NCBI GenBank assembly: GCA_051648105.1
Contig: JBOFEN010000008.1
Coordinates: 1-44,606 of the forward strand
Source: UBA7332 sp051648105
Lineage (GTDB): Bacteria; Bacteroidota; Bacteroidia; Bacteroidales; UBA7332
Direction: 5' to 3'
DNA length: 44,606 nt
Shown: positions 18,701-25,911 of the stretch, piece after piece
Position numbering within the stretch: the stretch's first letter is position 1
Layout: the number at the start of each line of letters is the position of its first letter
Notes under the pieces: model-generated
Seen by the model: the letters and a program-made list of their open reading frames with translations, nothing else
Told to the model about the DNA's origin: nothing
The model's database searches: none
Program-made: the position numbers and the translations under genes

Positions 18701-20225
18701 TAGAGATCAGAACTCTATTCAGGTAACAATGGACAGTGACTGTGAGCTTCAAGTTCGTGTATCTCAAAAACAGGATAATAGCGATAAGCTATGGTATAAA
18801 ACTGCACAATATAGCTCCAGAGCATTGATGCTTATACGTAATACTTCTGTGAGTTATAGAAGAAGTAGCGGTCTTATACTACCTTCATTTAAGCCATTTG
18901 TTGGTGATATGTTCGGTCAAAAGGGTAATAATGGAGCTATGGCTCCAGGACTAGACTTTGCTTTTGGTCTCACTGGGGAGGGTTATATAGATAGGGCACT
19001 GGCTAATGACTGGCTCATTGTAAATGACTCTGTAGTATCACCAGCTATGTCGACCTTCAGTGAGGATTTCCAGCTACAAGCAAACCTTGAGCCCTTTAGA
19101 GGATTCAAGGTTGTACTTAATGCGAATAGAGTGCGTACTCAAAATGCACAGATAAGCTTTATGGTGCCTGGTATGCCACGAATAGAGAGTGGAAATCTAA
19201 CGATGACATTTATTGCCTTGAGGACCTCACTTAGAGGTTCAAATGCAAAAGGTGGATATAGATCAGAGAATTTTGAACGTTTTCTATCTAATAGAGCCAT
19301 AATAGCCAATAGACTTCAGAGTAGCTATGCTAGATCTTCATATCCATCAGGAGGTTTTATGGATGGTAATATATTAGGAGGAAAACCCTACGACCCTAAC
19401 GTCACTCCTGTTAATGCTAACTCACCAGATGTACTTATTCCTGCATTTATTGCAGCATATTCAGGACGTAGTGCTGATAGAGTTGGACTATCTGCTTTCC
19501 CATCTTTGTTGAGCCTTTTGCCAAACTGGCGTATTACCTACGATGGATTAATGCAGATTGGATTCTTTAAAAAGAAGTTCAAGACATTCAATCTTCAACA
19601 CTCCTATAGATGTACCTATGGTGTTGGTAGCTATAACACCTTTAGTAATTATCTTGAGAGTGAGGATGGGTTCGGTTATATTAAGGAGGTTGCATCAGGC
19701 AATCCAGTACCTTCATCAATGTATGATATAACATCCGTAAATATATCTGAGAGTTTCAATCCTCTAATTGGTGTTGATATGACCTTTAAGAATAATATAA
19801 CAGCTAGGGCCGAGTATAAGGATACTCGTAATCTATCTCTTAATATCGGTTCTAATCAGATTGTCGAGGCACTTTCAAATGAGGTTGTTGTTGGTATGGG
19901 GTATAACATACCTGACCTAAAGATCTTCTACAAAGCTAAAGGTGGTAAGTTGTCATCATTCAAGAATGAGATGAAGTTTAGAGCTGATATATCTTATAGG
20001 GTTAACCAATCTTTAATAAGAAAGATCGAGGAGGCATATACACAACCAACAAGTGGAACAAGTGCTTTTGTTCTTAAGTTATCAGCTGACTATACCCTTA
20101 GTCGAGCAATTAATCTTAGGGCTTTCTATGACAAGCAGGTTAACAAACCGCTTGTTTCATCAAGTGCATTCCCAGTCTCTAATTCTAGTTTTGGAGTTAG
20201 TGTGAGGTTAACACTTACAAGATAG
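12765..20225 (+). CDS. sprA: Type IX secretion system outer-membrane translocon SprA (Sov)
   Basis: The 2486 residues, an N-terminal signal peptide (hydrophobic residues about 11-27) and beta-rich composition throughout mark this as SprA/Sov; P. gingivalis Sov is about 2500 residues. SprA forms the very large outer-membrane barrel through which type IX cargo leaves the cell. Visible landmarks include LDFQQQIQLNMNAKVGDKL near residue 205, INKIEVWATNKRGNFDDSRN near 360, the SYIDDFEST motif near 830, and many Tyr/Asn-rich strands to the end. The last residues, SFGVSVRLTLTR, look like a terminal strand. The open reading frame is unbroken. No other type IX component (PorV, PorK/L/M/N) is in the window. 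It is linked to ruvA by a 29-nt gap. Confidence 0.95.
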   Translation: MSFKPTLNRGAILLILTLCCSLGVGYAALVSLPEISSFVSPENVDTTSNRTTYPVAKTIPKGSKEVGKKGVVDLDNPENLKSVIEFDAETNSYVFRTQIGDMEVGTPFSLSSSEYHKYQFDNSMRAYFRERSTQTEEERAASTAAFDPLDMRFSLGPAEKIFGPGGVQLRTQGSAELSFGVKNNKVDNPTLPERARSKTYLDFQQQIQLNMNAKVGDKLDFNMNYNTNATFDFDAQKIKLNYQGKEDEIIKSLEAGNVSMGSSGGLIRGTQALFGVKAALQFGKFKVTGIVAQQESESKVVNTQGGAQTTPFEFSADNYDENRHFFLAHHFRDGYDKSMSKLPYISSGIIINKIEVWATNKRGNFDDSRNVVAFMDLAETDRIGNNFWSRNSAQTQPDNNSNNLFSEMNSAYSAIRDISAVNSTLAQLEGVGIFGGRDYDKIENARKLDPSEYFLNKQLGYLSLRTALQPDEVLGVAYEYTYGGRTYQVGEFASDNNNSAQALFVKLLRSTGVTPDLPLWDLMMKNVYSLNAYQVQQDRFRLDIQYQSDTTGLYLNYLPEPSLQNELLLRIMNLDRLDSRQESKPDGYFDFVEGYTVQAQNGRIYFPVIEPFGSHLRSKIGNDAVANNYVFQELYDSTLTVARQIAEKNKFRIKGEYRSSSGAEIRLNAMNVPRGSVRVTAGGQELSENSDYSVDYTMGVVTILNSGILESGTPISVQLENQSMFSMQRKTLLGLDASYAFSENFNLGATIMHLNERPLTQKVNMGDESISNTIWGLNTQYRTQSQWLTDVVDKLPFVNATVPSSFTLNAEFAHLIPGHPKELEKQGVSYIDDFESTKISIDLRNPYSWSLASTPWELPNPLYSNRTTNDGVDYYGKNRSLIAWYYIDAIFTRKNSNLTPTHIKNDRDQLSDHRVREVLEREIFPNKENAYGEPATQTVFNLAYYPNERGPYNLDHTYMGSDGLLQSPQQRWGGVMRKLDNTDFEASNIEYIEFWMMDPFITNSDDARSTGGDLYFNIGELSEDILKDGKKFYENGMPIDGDETLVEQTYWGKVPRRQSTVYAFDNSVGARKYQDVGLNGLRTEEEFEFSTYRDYLDRVNQVISGETRARWELDLFSPLNDPAGDNYHYYRGSDYDRDRVSILERYKRYNGTEGNSPDSNNSTESYGTSARVTPDVEDINQDNTLNDYERYFQYKVEVRPERMQVGDNYIVDRRTARVTLRNGKQEDVNWYQFKIPVRDYQKVVGNIRDFKSIRFMRMFMTDFQDSTVLRFATLELVRGEWRQYEQALYTASNAPITDASIDVSAVNIEENASREPVNYVLPPGVSRIIDPSQPQLRQLNEQSLSMRVTNLAPADARAVYKNSALDVRQYKRLQMHVHAEAFIDDITDLRGGELSAFIRMGSDYKNNYYEYEIPLAITPQGSYSNNNSNDRLIVWPENNQFDFPFDVWTDLKLERNREKRQAGSTITFNTPYSSTDPNKPRNKITVVGNPTLSEAKVIMIGVRNNSRAVKSGEVWVNELRLTEFNEDGGWAIQGSMNLALSDIGNVNFSGRRETAGFGGVEQSVNERRLDDFYQYNLATSVDVGRFFPSKAKVKAPLYYSYSEQVSTPKYNPLDQDIYMSEALEEALTRQERDSIKSSAQDVMKSKSFSMTGVKIDIQSKKPMPYDPANLTMSYSYTGSDKHSPSVSFENSRDYRGNLSYNYSPMYKGWVPFAKITNKSKYLVPVKDLTLNYLPQNISFNTSMNRYYFETQLRDLNSDGSYSDALLSYRKDFLWDREFNLRWDFTKTIKFNLRTGTNARIDEPDGRVSKNFLPDEYELWKDTVMQSIASFGTPYSYAQAANLSWDVPINKIPVFDWTTLNFKYASTYNWDRGASIEGDTELGNILKNNGNLTGDLRLNFENLYNKSNFLRETNKKFASSGRGNSSVARKPDRTKVYSQKLRFKKGEMRVIRHSLNNREIRVEATMADSTKKVIPVKFKVRDQNSIQVTMDSDCELQVRVSQKQDNSDKLWYKTAQYSSRALMLIRNTSVSYRRSSGLILPSFKPFVGDMFGQKGNNGAMAPGLDFAFGLTGEGYIDRALANDWLIVNDSVVSPAMSTFSEDFQLQANLEPFRGFKVVLNANRVRTQNAQISFMVPGMPRIESGNLTMTFIALRTSLRGSNAKGGYRSENFERFLSNRAIIANRLQSSYARSSYPSGGFMDGNILGGKPYDPNVTPVNANSPDVLIPAFIAAYSGRSADRVGLSAFPSLLSLLPNWRITYDGLMQIGFFKKKFKTFNLQHSYRCTYGVGSYNTFSNYLESEDGFGYIKEVASGNPVPSSMYDITSVNISESFNPLIGVDMTFKNNITARAEYKDTRNLSLNIGSNQIVEALSNEVVVGMGYNIPDLKIFYKAKGGKLSSFKNEMKFRADISYRVNQSLIRKIEEAYTQPTSGTSAFVLKLSADYTLSRAINLRAFYDKQVNKPLVSSSAFPVSNSSFGVSVRLTLTR

Positions 20226-20330
20226 TATCTGAAATCTATCTATATATTTACTATTGATAGAACATTTTCACCATTAGAACGTTTTATATGTATAAAAAAC
20301 AAAACTTAAATCATAAACATATAAAACTAA

Positions 20331-20336
20331 AGGAGG
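20331..20336 (+). promoter_or_regulatory. Full Shine-Dalgarno site of the yceI-like gene
   Basis: AGGAGG lies 6 nt before ATG 20343 and fixes that start. Strong Shine-Dalgarno sequences are uncommon in Bacteroidota, and I see none this good before the other genes here. Confidence 0.7.
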
Positions 20337-20342
20337 CTGATT

Positions 20343-20990
20343 ATGAAACAACTAATTGCTTTGGGTTCGTTTGCTGCACTAATGATTGCTTGTACACCAT
20401 CAGGAGGAAAGAGCGTCGAGGCCACAACTGCCGGTGTTGTTAATACTATCGTTGGCACAGAGATTACCGTTGATACTTTATTTTCTGTAGTTGAGTGGCA
20501 GGGATTTAAACCTGGTGGTTCTCACAATGGTATTGTAATGCTCAAGAGTGGAAATATACAGATGCAGGATTCCACACCTGTAGGTGGTACTTTTGTTATA
20601 GATATGACAAAGATTATCAACAGAGACCTTACTGAGTCAACTGGTAAGTCAAAACTTGAAGGACATCTTGCTAGTGCAGATTTCTTTGATGTTGCTAACT
20701 ACCCTACGGCAAAGTTTGAAATAACTGAGCTTAAGTCCATTATGGATTCAATCTATACACACCAAGTAACAGGTAACCTTGCTATTAAAGACTCAATAAA
20801 GCAGATCTCATTCATGGCTAAATATTGGATGGAAAATGGAGTTCAGTATGCCGAATCTGAGGAGTTTGATATAGATAGAACTAAGTGGGGAGTTACTTAT
20901 TCCTCAAAGAGTGTATTTGCCGAGCTTAAGGATAAGTTTATCAATGACGAGATAAGAATAAAGGTTAGACTACAAACTGATATAGAGTAA
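20343..20990 (+). CDS. YceI-family lipoprotein
   Basis: YceI-like proteins are lipocalin-fold binders of long isoprenoid or amphiphilic ligands. Here a lipoprotein signal (MIAC, Cys17) precedes a YceI domain at about residues 40-212. Landmarks are FSVVEWQGFKPGGSHNG, GGTFVIDMTKI, LEGHLASADFFDVANYPTAKFEI and GNLAIKDSIKQISF, followed by FDIDRTKWGVTY. At 215 residues it is of usual size. It has its own Shine-Dalgarno site and terminator, about 120 nt after sprA, so it is probably a single-gene transcript. The ligand is unknown. Confidence 0.93.
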   Translation: MKQLIALGSFAALMIACTPSGGKSVEATTAGVVNTIVGTEITVDTLFSVVEWQGFKPGGSHNGIVMLKSGNIQMQDSTPVGGTFVIDMTKIINRDLTESTGKSKLEGHLASADFFDVANYPTAKFEITELKSIMDSIYTHQVTGNLAIKDSIKQISFMAKYWMENGVQYAESEEFDIDRTKWGVTYSSKSVFAELKDKFINDEIRIKVRLQTDIE

Positions 20991-21028
20991 TTACACAATA
21001 TCTATTGAGACATAACAAAAAATCAAGC

Positions 21029-21066
21029 AAAAGGCCATAGAGATTTTAATCTCTATGGCCTTTTTT
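21029..21066 (+). terminator. Intrinsic terminator of the yceI-like gene
   Basis: AAAAGGCCATAGAGATT pairs with AATCTCTATGGCCTTTT around a tiny loop, followed by further T residues. It lies 38 nt past the stop codon. The remaining stretch to 21275 holds no gene. Confidence 0.9.
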
Positions 21067-21153
21067 ATTCCCCATATTCAGTGCTTTATACGTTTCAGTT
21101 GCCAATTCTTACGCCTCAGTATATTTCTACTTATGTCAGTTAGATCTATCTAC

Positions 21154-21161
21154 TACATTTG
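21154..21161 (+). promoter_or_regulatory. Possible -7 element of the RND efflux operon
   Basis: TACATTTG matches TAnnTTTG and lies about 115 nt before the first gene of the operon. No -33 TTTG is apparent. The identical octamer lies before the kinase gene at 27344. Confidence 0.35.
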
Positions 21162-21275
21162 TCCAGATAGGAATACCATTAGGGTATAATATCATTCCGC
21201 ACTTAGAGATTAATATAACTAATTATCAACCCCTATCAGGTTATGTTATAATCTGATTAACTATTAATAATTTAT

Positions 21276-22295
21276 ATGAGTAGATTACTTATAGCTGTTA
21301 TTATTACAATGATTACAGCTTCATGCAGTAGTTCTGAAAATAGTAAGAAGCAAACCAATGTAGTTAGAACATCAGTAGCAAAATCTCTGCTTGATGAGAA
21401 CAGAAAGAGCTTCTCTTTTATCACACAGACTCACCATACTGCTAATTTGTCTTTTAGAGTAGGTGGGCCAGTGAGTAAGTTCAATGTCTACTCCGGAAAC
21501 TATTTTCACAAAGGTGATGTAATTGCAGAGATAGACTCTCGAGACTTTATCATAAGACAGGAGCGTTCGCAGACTACTTACAATCAAGCAAAGATGGAGT
21601 ATGAGAGGATAAAGGTACTATATGAGAAGAACAATATCTCTGCTAGTAGCTATGATAAGGTTTACGCAGATTATATCTCTGCTAAGACTGCATATGAAAC
21701 TACTACTAACGAATTAGCAGATACTAAGCTAATTGCTCCATTTAATGGGTATATCGATAGAATATTCATAGATAAGTTTCAAGAGGTTAAACCCACAGAG
21801 CCTATTATCTCTTTCGTAAATATAGATACTATTAGAGTTGAGGTGCCTGTTAGTCAGGATATAGCTCTTAAAGCAAGTAAGCTCAAGAGTGTAAATGTAA
21901 TCTTTGATGCTATTCCTGACTCGACTTTTAGAGCCAAAGTAGTTGAAGTATCAAAGAATACAACAAGCAATAATCTATCTTATTTATTGACAGCACTCCT
22001 TCCAAATAGGGACCTCTCACTACTACCAGGAATGTCAGGCTCATTGGTGTTTGAGGATATGTCCCCTAAAACTATTATTACAGTACCACAATCAGCAATA
22101 TCTACTAGACCAACCGTTGGAGAGTTTCTTTGGTGCGTAAATGATGGAACCGTAACTCAGAGAGTAGTTAAAAGTGGTCGTCTAATGCCCAACGGTCAAG
22201 TTGAGATAGTTGAGGGACTAGAGAGTGGAGAGGTAGTAGCAGTTAGTGGAGTCAGATTCCTATCAGAGGGTTCTTGCGTAGAGGTAGTAAAATGA
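21276..22295 (+). CDS. RND efflux periplasmic adaptor (membrane fusion protein), lipoprotein
   Basis: This AcrA/MexA-like adaptor bridges the inner-membrane pump and the TolC-type channel. The lipobox is ITASC (Cys17). A split lipoyl domain (SFRVGGPVSKFNVYSGNYFHKGDVIAEID and later LIAPFNGYIDRIFIDKFQEV) flanks a short alpha-hairpin (about residues 90-150: TYNQAKMEYERIKVLYEKN and on). Beta-barrel and membrane-proximal domains follow, with LLPGMSGSLVFE. At 339 residues it is normal. The stop TGA overlaps the TetR start as ATGA, so it is the first gene of a tightly coupled four-gene operon. Confidence 0.93.
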   Translation: MSRLLIAVIITMITASCSSSENSKKQTNVVRTSVAKSLLDENRKSFSFITQTHHTANLSFRVGGPVSKFNVYSGNYFHKGDVIAEIDSRDFIIRQERSQTTYNQAKMEYERIKVLYEKNNISASSYDKVYADYISAKTAYETTTNELADTKLIAPFNGYIDRIFIDKFQEVKPTEPIISFVNIDTIRVEVPVSQDIALKASKLKSVNVIFDAIPDSTFRAKVVEVSKNTTSNNLSYLLTALLPNRDLSLLPGMSGSLVFEDMSPKTIITVPQSAISTRPTVGEFLWCVNDGTVTQRVVKSGRLMPNGQVEIVEGLESGEVVAVSGVRFLSEGSCVEVVK

Positions 22296-22879
22296 GAGAG
22301 CAGGTAATAGTAAATAGCATAGATCTTTTTTGTAGAGATGGTATAAAAGCCACTTCTATGGATCGCATTGCTCAAGATTTGAGATTGTCTAAGAGAACAC
22401 TATATGAATATTTCGGGACAAAGGAAAATCTTGTTCAGCTTTGTGTAGAGCATCAAATTGATAGCAGGAGGCTATTTTCAATAAATAGTAATAACCTTCT
22501 AGATTATCTTTTACACTGCTATGAAATTACTTGTATAGTTGCTGAGATGAATAATCATCAACACTTACATGATATATCTAAGATCTATTTTGATACGTTC
22601 GATTACATTAAACGGAAGATAGCTCATTTTGCAAAACAGTGTGGGGATAGTGTTTGCACAACAATAATCATGGGAGGTATTAGAGAAGATATATATTCTG
22701 AGTTTATTGAGGAACTCATTGGGGAGTATCTTATTAACATTCTATTTCCATCTGAATTATCTACACATAACAATAGATTATGTGATAGAAGATTGATGCT
22801 TCATGTAATAGTTAGAGGAGTAACAACACAGCAAGGAGAGTTATATATTGATAATCAATTAACAAAAGCAGGGTTATGA
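22292..22879 (+). CDS. TetR/AcrR-family transcriptional regulator
   Basis: The N-terminal helix-turn-helix is clear: GIKATSMDRIAQDLRLSKRT followed by LYEYFGTKENLVQLC (residues about 16-50). The C-terminal ligand domain (about 60-195) is divergent, as usual in this family. I start it at ATG 22292, which overlaps the adaptor stop as ATGA, rather than at an in-frame TTG at 22274. Unlike most TetR repressors it sits inside the efflux operon, between adaptor and pump, and its own stop overlaps the pump start as ATGA. Autoregulation of the operon is the likely job. Ligand and operator are unknown. Confidence 0.9.
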   Translation: MREQVIVNSIDLFCRDGIKATSMDRIAQDLRLSKRTLYEYFGTKENLVQLCVEHQIDSRRLFSINSNNLLDYLLHCYEITCIVAEMNNHQHLHDISKIYFDTFDYIKRKIAHFAKQCGDSVCTTIIMGGIREDIYSEFIEELIGEYLINILFPSELSTHNNRLCDRRLMLHVIVRGVTTQQGELYIDNQLTKAGL

Positions 22880-25800
22880 AATTCGTTATATATTTTTTGA
22901 AGAACAAGTCTGTCACATCTCTTCTTCTTATATTGGTCACTTTAGGGGGGATTTTCTCATATATTAAGATGGGTAAATTAGAAGATGCTCCTTTCACGAT
23001 CAAGCAAGCAGTAGTACTTACATCCTATCCTGGAGCATCACCCTCAGAGGTGAGAACTCAAGTTACTGATATCTTGGAGGAGTCTATTCAGTCATTAGGG
23101 GAGTTGTACTATACAAAAACAGAGAATCGTGCTGGTCTTTCAAAGATAACTGTATACGTAAAAAAAGAGATTAGAGCTGATCAAATGCAGCAGCTTTGGG
23201 ATAAACTACGTAGGAAAGTGGGCGATGTACAGAGTAAGCTACCAGCTGGAGCATCAACCTCGGTTGTCAATGACGACTTCGGTGATGTACTAGGTGTATT
23301 CTATGGTTTGACTGGTAAGGGACGCTCTTCAAGAGAGCTATATCAACAAGCTAAGCTCATAAAGAACGAGATACTAAGTATTAAAGATGTAGCTAAGGTA
23401 GAGGTATATGGGGTCCAAACACCCACCATAGATGTAGTAATAAGCCCTTCACTTATCTCGCAGAGTGGTATAACTACGGCAGATATAAAAAGAGCCTTTG
23501 ATGCACAGAATAGTATAGTTGATGCTGGTGCTATAGAGACAACCGAGAGTAGGGTGAGGATAGAGTCAACGGGAAACTTCTACTCGTTAGAGGATATCAG
23601 CTCTCTGACTGTTGTTTCGCGTAAAGGTGAGCAGGTGAAACTATCTGATATAGCCGAAATTAGAGAGAGCTATAAGACTCCAACATCCAATATGATGAGA
23701 GTGGATGGTGAGTCTGCTATAGGTATTGCTATATCTACTGTTCCAACTGGTAATGTTGTAGAGATGGCATCACTTGTTGAAAAGTGCGTAGCTCAACTAA
23801 ATAATAATATGCCTGAGGGCTACGAGCTTACACCAATATATGACCAAGGACATGAGTCTGCAGTTGCAAATGATGGTTTTATTTTAAACCTCATTATCTC
23901 TGTCGTTACTGTAGTTGCAATACTACTCTTTTTTATTGGTTTTAAGAATGGACTCTTGGTTGGTAGTGGATTGGTCTTCTCCATATTAGCCACACTGATT
24001 GTTATGCTAGCTAATGGCATAGCTTTACAGAGGATGTCACTTGCTGCAATAATCATTGCTATGGGTATGTTGGTAGACAATGCTATTGTAGTTTCTGATT
24101 CTGCTTTGATAAATATGCAGAGAGGAATGCGAAAGAGGGTTGCAATATTGAATGCATGTAGTTCAACAGCCCTACCACTTCTTGCAGCTACAGTGATTGC
24201 AATCTTAACATTTCTACCCATCTACTTCTCTCCACACATTACAGGGGAGCTACTCTCATCTTTGGTGATAGTAATTGCTCTTTCTCTAATGTTTAGTTGG
24301 GTTTTCGCTCTTACCCAAACTCCATACTTCATTCAGGAGTTTGTTCGTCGTCCTCGTCCTAATGAGATAAATTCTGATCCTTATTCTGGTAAGATATATG
24401 ACCATTTTAGAGCATCTCTTAGATTTATTATTCGCCATAAATACATCTCAGTTACTTCAGTTCTAGTACTTATGGTCATCTCTGCTTTTGGATTTAAGTT
24501 TATACCAAAGGTTTTTGTACCACCACTCGATAAGCAATATTTCACAATAGATATGTGGTTGCCAGAGGGAGTTAAGATTGAGAAGACTGATAAGATGGCC
24601 TATGAGATATCTAGCTATATTCAAGGGTTTGAGGAGACTGAGTCCGTATCCAATTTTGTTGGTAGAACAGCTCCAAGATATTATCTATCTGGAACTTCAT
24701 TTGGACCTCAATCTAATTATGCACAACTACTTGTTAAGTGTCAATCAACAGAACATGCACGACAACTCAATCGTAAGCTACAAGACTCAATCAGAGTACT
24801 ATTTCCCGAACCTCTACTAAAAGTAAATAGATTTGAGCTGAGCCCACTCAATGAAGCACTAATCGAGGCTCGTTTCTTAGGCCCTGATGCTGCTGTATTG
24901 GACTCTCTTGTTGGCCTATCGATAGATATCATGCGTAAGAACCCTAAGGTTGTAGATGCTCGTAATGAGTGGGGTAGTATGACTATGGTTGTTCGTCCTA
25001 TCTATGATCCACTAAAAGCAGGTGTATTGGGAATCACCAAATCTCAGATGATGGAGTCTGTTAAGTCCATCAATGATGGTACTCCTATTGGTATATACCG
25101 TGATAATGAAGATAAGGTAGCAGTACTTCTTAAGTCATCAAATATAGAGATTGATACTCAAGATGCCTTGGCTAATTTCTCCATCTGGAATGGAGAATCC
25201 TCAGCACCCCTTTCACAAGCTATTAAGGGCATAGAGACTTCATGGGAGTTCCCTCAAGTTAGAACATACAATAGACAGCTATCTATGGCTGCGATGTGTG
25301 GAGTGAGGGACGGATCTACCATGGCAGAGGTACACTCCGAGATACGTGATGAGATTGAGTCTATAGTTTTGCCAGAAGGGTATAGACTATTTTGGGATTC
25401 ACAATTCAAAGATCAAGCTGAGGGACTTCAAGCTCTTTCAAAGTATTTCCCACTAGCATTCATAATGCTATTTGTTATTCTTGTAGCCCTATTTAGCAAC
25501 TTTAAGGATCCAATAGTGATCATATTAATACTACCTCTATCTCTGATAGGTGTGTCGATAGGTCTACTTTTAACAGGATTTGAATTTGGTTTCTTCCCTA
25601 TTGCCGGTTGGCTAGGTCTATTAGGTATGATAATAAAGAATGTCATTGTACTTATTGATGAGATTAATGTGCAGCGACGTGCTGGTCACGATAAGGTATA
25701 CGCTATTGTTGAGGCTACAGTCTCTCGTACTCGTCCAGTATTAATGGCGGCGATTACAACAATATTTGGTATGGTTCCGCTACTCTTTGATATTGTTTTT

Positions 25801-25911
25801 GGAGGTATGGCTGCAACTATAATCTTTGGATTGACCTTTGCAACTGCACTCACACTATTTATTACACCTGCGTTATACTCAATATTTCACAAAGTAAAAA
25901 TCAGCAAATGA
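22876..25911 (+). CDS. RND-family multidrug efflux pump, inner-membrane subunit
   Basis: This AcrB-like trimeric proton-drug antiporter has 1011 residues and the usual two halves: TM1 at about 10-30, a large periplasmic loop, TM2-6, TM7 near 525, a second loop and TM8-12. In TM4 the proton-relay motif reads GMLVDNAIVVSD, with Asp-Asn where AcrB has Asp-Asp (407-408). The TM10 lysine is kept in GMIIKNVIVLIDE. The porter domains include SYPGASPSEV and LDKQYFTIDMWLPEG. The start overlaps the TetR stop, and the stop overlaps the TolC-like start, both as ATGA. Substrate is unknown; the heavy-metal (CusA) type is less likely. Confidence 0.93.
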   Translation: MKFVIYFLKNKSVTSLLLILVTLGGIFSYIKMGKLEDAPFTIKQAVVLTSYPGASPSEVRTQVTDILEESIQSLGELYYTKTENRAGLSKITVYVKKEIRADQMQQLWDKLRRKVGDVQSKLPAGASTSVVNDDFGDVLGVFYGLTGKGRSSRELYQQAKLIKNEILSIKDVAKVEVYGVQTPTIDVVISPSLISQSGITTADIKRAFDAQNSIVDAGAIETTESRVRIESTGNFYSLEDISSLTVVSRKGEQVKLSDIAEIRESYKTPTSNMMRVDGESAIGIAISTVPTGNVVEMASLVEKCVAQLNNNMPEGYELTPIYDQGHESAVANDGFILNLIISVVTVVAILLFFIGFKNGLLVGSGLVFSILATLIVMLANGIALQRMSLAAIIIAMGMLVDNAIVVSDSALINMQRGMRKRVAILNACSSTALPLLAATVIAILTFLPIYFSPHITGELLSSLVIVIALSLMFSWVFALTQTPYFIQEFVRRPRPNEINSDPYSGKIYDHFRASLRFIIRHKYISVTSVLVLMVISAFGFKFIPKVFVPPLDKQYFTIDMWLPEGVKIEKTDKMAYEISSYIQGFEETESVSNFVGRTAPRYYLSGTSFGPQSNYAQLLVKCQSTEHARQLNRKLQDSIRVLFPEPLLKVNRFELSPLNEALIEARFLGPDAAVLDSLVGLSIDIMRKNPKVVDARNEWGSMTMVVRPIYDPLKAGVLGITKSQMMESVKSINDGTPIGIYRDNEDKVAVLLKSSNIEIDTQDALANFSIWNGESSAPLSQAIKGIETSWEFPQVRTYNRQLSMAAMCGVRDGSTMAEVHSEIRDEIESIVLPEGYRLFWDSQFKDQAEGLQALSKYFPLAFIMLFVILVALFSNFKDPIVIILILPLSLIGVSIGLLLTGFEFGFFPIAGWLGLLGMIIKNVIVLIDEINVQRRAGHDKVYAIVEATVSRTRPVLMAAITTIFGMVPLLFDIVFGGMAATIIFGLTFATALTLFITPALYSIFHKVKISK

